Positions 8,277 to 15,384 of a stretch of DNA of 64,000 nt are shown piece after piece. The DNA is from Candidatus Saccharibacteria bacterium UBA6209 (GTDB lineage: Bacteria; Patescibacteriota; Saccharimonadia; Saccharimonadales; Saccharimonadaceae): assembly GCA_002421965.1 (NCBI GenBank), contig DISN01000014.1, positions 1 to 64,000 of the forward strand, written 5' to 3'. The notes below the pieces were generated by a model. The model saw only the letters and a list, made by a program, of their open reading frames with translations, did not search any database and had not been told where the DNA came from. The first letter of the stretch is position 1; the number at the start of each line of letters is the position of its first letter. Both the position numbers and the translations under genes were made by a program.

Positions 8277-9287
8277 ATGAATACTAAACATGTCATGATT
8301 GTTTTTGGCGGCGAATCGTCTGAACACGAAGTATCAATCGTATCAGCCCGAAACATTTATCAAGCAATAAACAAACAAAAGTATCAAATATCACTGGCTT
8401 TTATCGATAGGTCGGGCCAATGGTGGTCAATAGACAATTTGGATGATTACGCGGCACCGTCTATCAGACTCTCGATTAGTCCTGGGGTGCCAATATTCAG
8501 CACCGACGATGGTCATGAAATTAAGCCTGACGTGCTATTCCCCGTACTACATGGTCGCAACGGCGAAGACGGCAGCGTTCAAGGGCTGGCTCAGCTAATG
8601 CATCTACCAATTGTTGGCTGCGACATGACAAGTTCGGTACTAACGATGGATAAAATTGCCGCCAAGGAAATCCTGGATCAGCATGGATTTGATGTACTGC
8701 CGTTTATTTCTCACCGCTCTGGCACCGATCTGCCTGATTATCGGTCAGTAAGTTACAAACTAGGATCTACTTTATTCGTTAAACCTTCGCGCGCTGGTAG
8801 TTCGGTCGGGGTATCGATGGTCAAGAACGAGACTGAATATCAGATTGCGGCGGACGAAGCACATAAACATGATGAATTTATAATAATCGAACAGGCCGCG
8901 AACAAACCTCGCGAGCTAGAAGTCGCAGTACTAGGCACCCCACCAAATCACCGAGCCTCGGTTGTCGGTGAGATTAAACCAGAAGGTGCTTTTTACTCAT
9001 ATGACTCAAAGTACTCTGCCGATAGCACATCGGCGGTAATTGTACCGGCCAATATTTCCACCGATCTGTCGGAAAATATTCGACAACAAGCACTCGACGC
9101 TTATTCGGTGCTAAAATGTCGCGGAATGGCTAGGGTTGACTTTCTTTACGATGAAAACGGACTCTATATAAACGAGATAAATACAATTCCTGGATTTACT
9201 AATATCAGCATGTACCCAAAGCTATGGGACCATAGCGGCCTGACTTACGACAGCCTAATAGATAGACTGGTTGAGCTAGCCGAGTAG
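8277..9287 (+). CDS. ddl: D-alanine--D-alanine ligase
   Basis: ATP-grasp enzyme making D-Ala-D-Ala for the peptidoglycan stem peptide, in the cytoplasm. 336 aa. Motifs include FGGESSEHEVSIVSA at the N-terminus, VLHGRNGEDGSVQG near 96, the KPSRAGSSVGVS ATP-binding loop near 170, and EINTIPGFT near 300 which carries the metal ligands. The start codon lies 6 nt after TAATAT with no Shine-Dalgarno (probable leaderless mRNA). Together with the class A PBP nearby it shows that this organism builds and cross-links peptidoglycan. Confidence 0.97.
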   Translation: MNTKHVMIVFGGESSEHEVSIVSARNIYQAINKQKYQISLAFIDRSGQWWSIDNLDDYAAPSIRLSISPGVPIFSTDDGHEIKPDVLFPVLHGRNGEDGSVQGLAQLMHLPIVGCDMTSSVLTMDKIAAKEILDQHGFDVLPFISHRSGTDLPDYRSVSYKLGSTLFVKPSRAGSSVGVSMVKNETEYQIAADEAHKHDEFIIIEQAANKPRELEVAVLGTPPNHRASVVGEIKPEGAFYSYDSKYSADSTSAVIVPANISTDLSENIRQQALDAYSVLKCRGMARVDFLYDENGLYINEINTIPGFTNISMYPKLWDHSGLTYDSLIDRLVELAE

Positions 9288-9332
9288 TTAATCTTCGTGA
9301 TAATATAGTATTAAATTAATTAAGGAGGTTTC

Positions 9333-10094
9333 ATGGTTGCATTTTTCATCGCAGTCCTAGTCATCGTGGGTGTTATATTTCTGAATGGCATAAAAATAGT
9401 AAACCAATATCAGCGCGGGGTCGTACTAACTCTGGGTAGATTAACCGGCGTACGCCAGCCTGGATTTAGGTTTATAGTTCCTATCATCCAAACTGTTATC
9501 ATGGTCGATATTCGATCGACCCCAATCGACGTTGCGAAGCAAGAGATCATTACCAAAGATAACGTTACCGCCGGCGTTGATGCTATTGTCTACTTCCGTG
9601 TTGTTGACGCCTCAAAAGCCGTCCTGGAGACTACAAACTATGTCTATGCGACTAGCCAGTTTGCTCAGGCTGCCCTAAGGGATGTCACGGGTAACTTTGA
9701 GCTAGACGACCTACTGTCAAAACGCGACGAAATCAGCACCCAAATCAAGGAGATCGTCGACAAGCAAACCGACCAATGGGGCATTGATGTCGAAGCAGTT
9801 AAGATCCAAAACATCGAACTTCCTAGTGATATGAAACGCGCCATGGCTAAGCAAGCCGAGGCTGAGCGTGAGCGACGAAGCAACATTATCAATGCCGAAG
9901 GTGAGCGAGCCGCTGCCGAAACGCTAGCAGAAGCCGCAAAAATTATTTCCAGTACTCCAGGTGCTATCAATCTACGAACACTTAACACCGTTGAGCGTAT
10001 CAGTACTGAGCCAAGCCAGAAGACCACCATTCTCTTCCCTGTTGAACTGCTCGAAGCAGTCAAGACTATTGGCGACAGCATGGCAAAACGATAG
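9333..10094 (+). CDS. SPFH/stomatin-like (slipin) membrane protein
   Basis: 253-aa stomatin/prohibitin-type scaffold protein. One N-terminal transmembrane helix (residues 2-19) is followed by the SPFH core (NQYQRGVVLTLGRL, DIRSTPIDVAKQEIITKDNV) and a helical region rich in Ala and Glu (KRAMAKQAEAERERRSNII). Slipins oligomerise at the inner membrane and mark lipid domains; many are paired with an NfeD protease partner, which is absent here. AAGGAGG lies 7 nt before the ATG, in contrast to the leaderless genes nearby, and a TATAGT hexamer lies upstream. Confidence 0.92.
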   Translation: MVAFFIAVLVIVGVIFLNGIKIVNQYQRGVVLTLGRLTGVRQPGFRFIVPIIQTVIMVDIRSTPIDVAKQEIITKDNVTAGVDAIVYFRVVDASKAVLETTNYVYATSQFAQAALRDVTGNFELDDLLSKRDEISTQIKEIVDKQTDQWGIDVEAVKIQNIELPSDMKRAMAKQAEAERERRSNIINAEGERAAAETLAEAAKIISSTPGAINLRTLNTVERISTEPSQKTTILFPVELLEAVKTIGDSMAKR

Positions 10095-10114
10095 CTAGGA
10101 CCTATGTTTACAGT

Positions 10115-10142
10115 AAAAGGAGGTGTACAGCCTCCTTTTTTG
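10115..10142 (+). terminator. intrinsic terminator after the SPFH gene
   Basis: AAAAGGAGG/CCTCCTTTT hairpin with a TGTACAG loop, the 3' arm running into a T tract. Confidence 0.85.
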
Positions 10143-10260
10143 GTGTGACAAAAAACCAGCGACTAAGTCGATCTTCATTTTTTAGAGACTCCTATAAGCT
10201 AGAGCTGGAGACGGAGCCTTCAGTGAAAATCAAAAATAGCTCCTCAGGGTCTTGTGTTTC
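10143..10260 (-). pseudogene. decayed copy of tRNA-Phe 3' half with its terminator
   Basis: Read on the plus strand, a block starting AAAAAACCAGCGACTAAGTC aligns with the block starting AAAAAAGACCAGCAGGTAAG just downstream of tRNA-Phe. It continues through a decayed acceptor/T-arm (GACTCCT.. against GGCTCCT..) to an anticodon-arm remnant GGAGCCTTCAG against AAGGCTCTTCAG. By eye the two blocks agree at about two thirds of positions. The T loop is no longer recognisable, so it should be non-functional. It looks like an old tandem duplicate of tRNA-Phe plus terminator. Confidence 0.55.
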
Positions 10261-10265
10261 TACAA

Positions 10266-10293
10266 AGAAAAAAGACCAGCAGGTAAGCTGATC
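10266..10293 (-). terminator. intrinsic terminator of tRNA-Phe
   Basis: On the minus strand GATCAGC, loop TTACCT, GCTGGTC, then TTTTTTC. Confidence 0.85.
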
Positions 10294-10302
10294 TATTTTC
10301 TT

Positions 10303-10378
10303 TGGTGGCTCCTCCCAGATTTGAACTGGGGACACAAGGCTCTTCAGGCCTCTGCTCTACCAACTGAGCTAAAGAGCC
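10303..10378 (-). tRNA. tRNA-Phe (anticodon GAA)
   Basis: 76-nt cloverleaf with encoded CCA. Acceptor GGCTCTT/AGGAGCC (one wobble), D loop with normal GG (AGTTGGTA), anticodon arm GAGGC-CTGAAGA-GCCTT, T loop TTCAAAT. The upstream side (10379-10579) is a tandem array of altered 5' halves of this same tRNA. Confidence 0.97.
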
Positions 10379-10579
10379 ACACACACTCCACTGTTGTTTA
10401 ACGACCTTGTTGTGGACGATTGGTCGGTGAGGCCTCTGCTCTACGAATACTTGCGTTTCACGCAGGAGCTAAAGAGCCACACACACTCCACTGTTGTTTA
10501 ACGACCTTGTTGTGGACGATTGGTCGGTGAGGCCTCTGCTCTACGAATATTTGCGTTTCACGCAGGAGCTAAAGAGCCA
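10379..10579 (-). repeat. 100-bp tandem repeat built from tRNA-Phe 5' halves (2 copies)
   Basis: Two nearly identical 100-bp units (period fixed by ACACACTCCA at 10381 and 10481, and by AGGCCTCTGCTCTAC at 10430 and 10530). On the minus strand each unit begins with the tRNA-Phe acceptor 5' strand and D-stem (GGCTCTTTAGCTC). The D loop is replaced by about 20 nt containing a TGCGT-GAA-ACGCA hairpin, then the 5' side of the anticodon stem (GTAGAGCAGAGGCCT), then 50 nt of unrelated spacer. The two copies differ at one visible base (GAATAC/GAATAT). Confidence 0.95.
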
Positions 10580-10630
10580 GGCTACCTAAAATATTGTACT
10601 AAACTTAGTCATCAAGAGCAAGAGCCAGGG

Positions 10631-13270
10631 TCAGTCTGCGTCGAACGTCGCGCTACGAGACACTGAATACATACCCTCGTCAGATAAATTAACCGTAACT
10701 GTCTGGACACCAGATAGACCGCTACCGCTAACCTGGGCTGTTACGGTGCCGCCATTGGCGCTAACTGACTCACCGCTCTTGATTGTCTTGCCACCAACCA
10801 CTATATCGACGCTAGTCAGCTTAAACTTACCGGGGCTAACGTTAAACTTGACAGTATAGCTATCTCCGGTCTTTTTAACATCTATGAGATCGATGACTGG
10901 CTGGGCATCGCCGCAGCTATGAACATCGTCATTCTTTGACGCATCATAACCATCAGGGGCAATATAGACTTCCGACTTAGTGACTGGATCGGTAGATTTA
11001 GTTACTTCTAGCTCAATACGTGCATTTGGCGGCGTGCAGTCCGTAGCCTTATTCTTTGAGACTTTATCAAAAGTTAGTTTTGCCTTAGACTTGCCCTGAT
11101 TTTTATTCCACCATGAAGGGTAAAGCTCCGAGCCAACCTGCTGAATACCGGATGGCTTGGTGTACCACATATTACTATTCCACCTGCCATCCTTGGCGTA
11201 AATTTCCTGGTGAGCATACTGCATGACGCCTCGCACAACAGGCATGGCTAGAGAAGATGTAGACGATCGAATATTGCTCGTATCTGAGTTTCCTAGCCAA
11301 ATAGTCATGGTTAGTGCCGGACTATAGGAGGCGATCCAGAGATCCTTTGGCTTCTGATCCCTGTCTGAAGTACCAGTCTTGACGCTAGTCTTTACGCCAG
11401 GCACAGAAGTAGCCCCGTATCCGTGAAGCGCCGCAGAGGCAGTCTGATCAGCCAAGATATCGTTCAAAATATATGCGATCTGTGGGTCCAAAACCTCCTT
11501 ACTCTCGTCTTTCCACTTCTTTAGCACATCACCCTGACTGTTTTTAACTTCGATAACCGAAGTGGACGGCTTGTAGACACCCATGCGCCCAAGTGTTGCA
11601 TAGGCATTAGTTAAATCCACTTCTTTTGAGCCACAGGACCCAATAGCAGATGACAGAAATAGCCCGCCAGTAGCCGCCTCTTCTTGCTTGCAGTAACTCT
11701 CGTTGCCGATTGCACGAATAGTCTCCACAGTAGGCTCAATGCCACTAATATACATCGCCTTGACTGCAGGAGTATTTCTTGACAGAGCCAAAGAGCGACG
11801 TATAGTTAGATTGCCCATAAACTTGGAGTCCCAGTTATAAAGCTTCGCCCCGTATATCTTATCGACATTTTCGTCTCTAAGCACAGTGCCACTGCCGTAA
11901 TTCTGCTTGCCATCACCCTTGTCCTTAAATAGTTCTGCAAAAACAAATGGCTTAATCGAGGACCCTGGCTGGATGAACGCAGTAGCAGCATTGTCTTGAC
12001 CAAATCCAGGGTAGTTAAAGTCTCGGCTACCCACCATGGCGACTATTTGACCCGTTTGAGTATCCTCGACTGTAGAAGCAGTATTACTAATACCGTTTCG
12101 CTCTGGCGTACCAGAGTTAAAGAAGGCGGACACCTGCTCCTCTAGCTTATTTTGAATATCTAGGTCCAGACTCGTCTTAACTGTTAGTCCACCCCTACCA
12201 ACAACCGCCTCGCCTAGCTCCTTCTCAAGCTGCGAGCGAACCATTAGCACAAAATGCGGGGCCTTAATATTCTCCAGTTGCTCGGTTAGCGGACGAAGTC
12301 CATCTAGGACCGGATAGGCAATGGCGTCATCGGCCTCTTTTTGTGTTATATAGCCCTGCTCAGCCATATACCTTAGAGCTGTCTGTTGCCTGCTAATCAG
12401 TGCCTCGTTGCCATCAGTGTTGTATGGGTTAAATACCGTTGGATTCTGTGGAATTGCCGCCAGAAGTGCCGCCTCTGCCAGCGTTAGGTCCTTGGCCGAT
12501 TTGCCAAAATATGTTTGTGCTGCCGATTCAGCACCATTGCGTCGTCCGCCGTAGGGAGATTCGTTAAGATATAGCGCAAGGATTTGATCCTTGTCATACA
12601 TTCGTTCAATCTCTATAGCTAGAATAACTTCTTTGATTTTACGCGGGATTCCATTAAGGCCACGCTTGCCGGCATCCTCAGCAAAGAAAACCTGCTTAAC
12701 TAACTGTTGGGTCAAGGTTGAGCCACCCTGCACTTGACCGCCAGAGGCGTTAGTCACCACTGCTCGCGCCAGTCCAGTTATACTAATTCCACCGTGCTTA
12801 TAGTAATCCTTGTCCTCGAGCGCAACAGTTGCGTCCTTTAGGTACTTGCTCAGCTGGTCAGAATCGACAACCAGTCGATAGTCACCAGTGCCTTTATCTT
12901 CCCAGAGCAATTTATCATTGCGATCATAGTATTTAGTTACCGTAGTCTGAACTCGCTTGGATATCTCGCCAGGACGGATCTTATCCAGGTCTTTTCTAAA
13001 GTATGCGAACAGGCCACCGACAAACAAAACCATCAGTAGTATCGATACACCAGCAATTTTGAGTGCCATAAATAGGCCTCGCTTCGAAAACCAATAAGCC
13101 GCTACGCGCTTTGGATGCAAACGATAAAAGAACCTCTTAACCGGGTGTTTTGGTAGAGTTGCTAAATACTCTGCTCTTTTTCGAGACGAAGCATCCTTCT
13201 TAGTTCGACGTTTATTCGACAAATTAGCATACACGCTCATGCGCTTATTTTTCTTGGCTGGTTTACTCAC
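10631..13270 (-). CDS. bifunctional class A penicillin-binding protein (PBP1-type)
   Basis: Peptidoglycan glycosyltransferase/transpeptidase, 879 aa. A basic cytoplasmic tail (1-68) precedes a signal-anchor helix (about 69-91). The GT51 domain carries ALEDKDYYKHGG with its catalytic Glu near 152 and GGSTLTQQLVKQ near 183. The transpeptidase domain has the SxxK nucleophile in PGSSIKPF near 440, an SRN motif (SRNTP) near 510, and KTGTS near 630. After about residue 730 a Ser/Lys-rich linker leads to an Ig/Fn3-like C-terminal domain of about 90 residues. The start is GTG with a GGAAGGAT ribosome-binding site and TATAAT about 30 nt upstream. Divergent from tyrS. Confidence 0.96.
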   Translation of the reverse strand: MSKPAKKNKRMSVYANLSNKRRTKKDASSRKRAEYLATLPKHPVKRFFYRLHPKRVAAYWFSKRGLFMALKIAGVSILLMVLFVGGLFAYFRKDLDKIRPGEISKRVQTTVTKYYDRNDKLLWEDKGTGDYRLVVDSDQLSKYLKDATVALEDKDYYKHGGISITGLARAVVTNASGGQVQGGSTLTQQLVKQVFFAEDAGKRGLNGIPRKIKEVILAIEIERMYDKDQILALYLNESPYGGRRNGAESAAQTYFGKSAKDLTLAEAALLAAIPQNPTVFNPYNTDGNEALISRQQTALRYMAEQGYITQKEADDAIAYPVLDGLRPLTEQLENIKAPHFVLMVRSQLEKELGEAVVGRGGLTVKTSLDLDIQNKLEEQVSAFFNSGTPERNGISNTASTVEDTQTGQIVAMVGSRDFNYPGFGQDNAATAFIQPGSSIKPFVFAELFKDKGDGKQNYGSGTVLRDENVDKIYGAKLYNWDSKFMGNLTIRRSLALSRNTPAVKAMYISGIEPTVETIRAIGNESYCKQEEAATGGLFLSSAIGSCGSKEVDLTNAYATLGRMGVYKPSTSVIEVKNSQGDVLKKWKDESKEVLDPQIAYILNDILADQTASAALHGYGATSVPGVKTSVKTGTSDRDQKPKDLWIASYSPALTMTIWLGNSDTSNIRSSTSSLAMPVVRGVMQYAHQEIYAKDGRWNSNMWYTKPSGIQQVGSELYPSWWNKNQGKSKAKLTFDKVSKNKATDCTPPNARIELEVTKSTDPVTKSEVYIAPDGYDASKNDDVHSCGDAQPVIDLIDVKKTGDSYTVKFNVSPGKFKLTSVDIVVGGKTIKSGESVSANGGTVTAQVSGSGLSGVQTVTVNLSDEGMYSVSRSATFDAD

Positions 13271-13402
13271 AATATCCTTCCCATAAGCTTTATATAACCA
13301 TTATACACGAATTATTTAAGCCGCCGATAGATGCTTTATTATTATTTTAATGTCCTAATTATATCTGATACAATTATAGGTAATAGAAACCAAGGAGGAC
13401 TA

Positions 13403-14614
13403 ATGCAATTATCCGACGAATTACAGTGGCGAGGATTTGTCAACCAAATGACCTTTGCCGATATTGAAGACGTTAACCAGCCGCGTACTTTCTATTTTGG
13501 CGTAGATCCAAGCTCCGACAGCATGACTATTGGCAACCTTGCTGCCGCTATGATGGTGCGGCTATTTATTGATCACGGACACAAGGCGTATCTTCTAGTT
13601 GGTGGTGCCACCGGCATGATTGGCGACCCAGACGGCAAGAAAGATGAGAGAGAAATTCGCAAAGCCGAAGATGTCGTACACAATAAGATGGCCATAATTG
13701 AGCAGTACCGCTCTCTATTTGCGGGTAGAGACTTCGAGATTGTCGATAACCACGACTGGTTCAAGGACGTTAATTATATTGAATTCCTACACAGAATTGG
13801 CAAGCATGTATCAATGACCCAGTTACTCGACCGCGAATTTGTTCAGTCTAGAATTGGCGAAGGTGGCAGCGGTATTAGTTATGCCGAATTTAGCTACTCG
13901 CTAATTCAAGGTTACGACTTCTTGTACCTCTTCCGTGAACATGACGTAACTTTGCAGCTCTGCGGAGCTGACCAATGGGGCAATTCTACCACTGGCGTAA
14001 GCCTAATTCGCAAACTCGAAGCTGGCGAAGCCCACGTCTACTCGACTCCGCTAGTTGTAAATAAAGCGACCGGCAGGAAGTTTGGCAAGTCCGAAGATGG
14101 TGCTATCTGGCTAGATGAACGCAAGACAAGTGTATACAAGTTTTACCAGTTCTGGCTAAACGTCGACGACGAAGGCGTAATTGACTATATGAAGATATAC
14201 ACCACACTAGATCAGCCGACCATAGAAGCAATCGCCGAAAACCATGCTATCAATCCTGGAGCACGCTCTGCGCAAAAGGCCCTAGCTCGAGCGGTAACTG
14301 ATGTGGTCCACGGCGAAAAACGACGAGAATCAGTTGAGCGTGTGACCGAGGTACTGTTTGGCGACAACGATATTGCCGGACTCGACGCTACTGAAATAGA
14401 CTTATTGTCGCAGGAAATTCCAACTACCAACACTGGCCTAAGCCTAATATCAGCTCTGGTTGAAAGTGGTGCCGCCAGCTCAAATGGCGAAGCAAGACGG
14501 CTAATTCAATCCGGCGCTGTTTCTATTAACGGCATCAAGGTTAATGAAGATCAAATCATCGAAGATAGCAGTTTGATTAAAAAAGGTAAGAATACTTTTG
14601 TATTAGTAAAATAA
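13403..14614 (+). CDS. tyrS: tyrosyl-tRNA synthetase
   Basis: Class I aminoacyl-tRNA synthetase that charges tRNA-Tyr. About 403 aa from ATG 13403, chosen because AAGGAGG stands 5 nt before it with GATACAAT further up; an upstream in-frame start at 13331 would read through the promoter. The HIGH-like motif is SMTIGNLAA near residue 40 and the KMSKS-like motif KFGKSED near 228. Tyrosine pocket residues appear in SYSLIQGYDFLYLF and QLCGADQWGN. A C-terminal S4 RNA-binding domain occupies the last ~65 residues (ARRLIQSGAVSING). No T-box leader is seen. The downstream HAD gene follows 11 nt later with its own AAGGAG, so both are probably cotranscribed. Confidence 0.97.
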   Translation: MQLSDELQWRGFVNQMTFADIEDVNQPRTFYFGVDPSSDSMTIGNLAAAMMVRLFIDHGHKAYLLVGGATGMIGDPDGKKDEREIRKAEDVVHNKMAIIEQYRSLFAGRDFEIVDNHDWFKDVNYIEFLHRIGKHVSMTQLLDREFVQSRIGEGGSGISYAEFSYSLIQGYDFLYLFREHDVTLQLCGADQWGNSTTGVSLIRKLEAGEAHVYSTPLVVNKATGRKFGKSEDGAIWLDERKTSVYKFYQFWLNVDDEGVIDYMKIYTTLDQPTIEAIAENHAINPGARSAQKALARAVTDVVHGEKRRESVERVTEVLFGDNDIAGLDATEIDLLSQEIPTTNTGLSLISALVESGAASSNGEARRLIQSGAVSINGIKVNEDQIIEDSSLIKKGKNTFVLVK

Positions 14615-14625
14615 GGAGTAGATTG

Positions 14626-15384
14626 GTGAAAAAAATTCTAGCTTTTGATTCAGATGACACAATAGTTGTAACAAAATCCCCGGCCACAGAACGTATGGCA
14701 AAGTTGCTCGCAGAAGCAATGCAAACTTATGATGTCTGCATTATATCCGGGACCACATTCAGCGAAACTATTTATCCAAATACCGTCAAAAAGATTGAGC
14801 AAATCGATGGCGTAGACCTGTCTAGGCTTCACATCATGCCTACTTGTGGCACACGATATTACAGATACCAAGACGGTGAATGGCGACTTCAATATCAAGA
14901 AGACCTAACCGATGATCAAAAGAAAAAAATCTTCGAAGCAATTGAATCCTCGGCTAAAAAACTAAATATGTGGGTTGACAACCCAGCTGGTGAAATCATC
15001 GAGGACAGACTTAGCCAAGTTACCTATTCTGCCTTAGGTCAACAAGCTAGCTCTGCTGATAAATATGCATGGGCTGAAGCCAATGTCGACAAACGAAAAC
15101 AGCTTAACGAGGCCGTCAAAGCGCTGCTACCTGAATTTGAAGTCCGTACTGCCGGCACTACAAGCCTAGACATCACAAAGCCTGGCGTCGACAAGGCCTA
15201 CGGCATGAAGCGACTACTCGAGGCCACTGGATGCACAAAAGAAGACATTTTGTTCTTCGGCGACAAACTCGAAGAAGGCGGCAACGACTTCCCCGTAAGA
15301 AATATGGGCATAGACTGCATTGCTGTTGAGCGATGGGAAGATACAGCCTATGCCGTTGAGGGCATAGTTGCTGTATCGAAATGA
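14626..15384 (+). CDS. HAD-IIB hydrolase resembling eukaryote-type phosphomannomutase (PMM)
   Basis: About 252 aa. The HAD nucleophile pair is Asp8/Asp10 in FDSDDT. The cap region has EDRLSQVTYSALGQ, corresponding to the substrate-loop arginine region of PMM1/PMM2 proteins, and the C-terminal core has FFGDKLEEGGNDFP near 205, very like the FFGDKTxxGGND of that family. It may therefore be a phosphomannomutase/phosphoglucomutase or a sugar-phosphate phosphatase acting in the cytoplasm. GTG 14626 is preferred (AAGGAG with 7-nt spacing); the adjacent TTG 14623 is too close. It overlaps recG by ATGA. Confidence 0.75.
   Translation: MKKILAFDSDDTIVVTKSPATERMAKLLAEAMQTYDVCIISGTTFSETIYPNTVKKIEQIDGVDLSRLHIMPTCGTRYYRYQDGEWRLQYQEDLTDDQKKKIFEAIESSAKKLNMWVDNPAGEIIEDRLSQVTYSALGQQASSADKYAWAEANVDKRKQLNEAVKALLPEFEVRTAGTTSLDITKPGVDKAYGMKRLLEATGCTKEDILFFGDKLEEGGNDFPVRNMGIDCIAVERWEDTAYAVEGIVAVSK

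Noticed and set aside
10379..10579. CRISPR-like array
   Set aside because: Repeats are 100 bp with no variable spacers and consist of tRNA sequence; the 108-bp array at 1896 is the same. No cas genes in the window.
13331..13402. Longer N-terminus for tyrS
   Set aside because: The extra codons run through the TACAAT promoter and AAGGAGG site; ATG 13403 has the correct ribosome-binding site and family N-terminus.
13331..13402. T-box leader upstream of tyrS
   Set aside because: The leader between the -10 box and the start is about 25 nt, too short, with no T-box sequence.
15381..15384. UGA recoding (as in Gracilibacteria)
   Set aside because: TGA ends several genes in ATGA overlaps and protein families end at the expected length, so the standard code applies.
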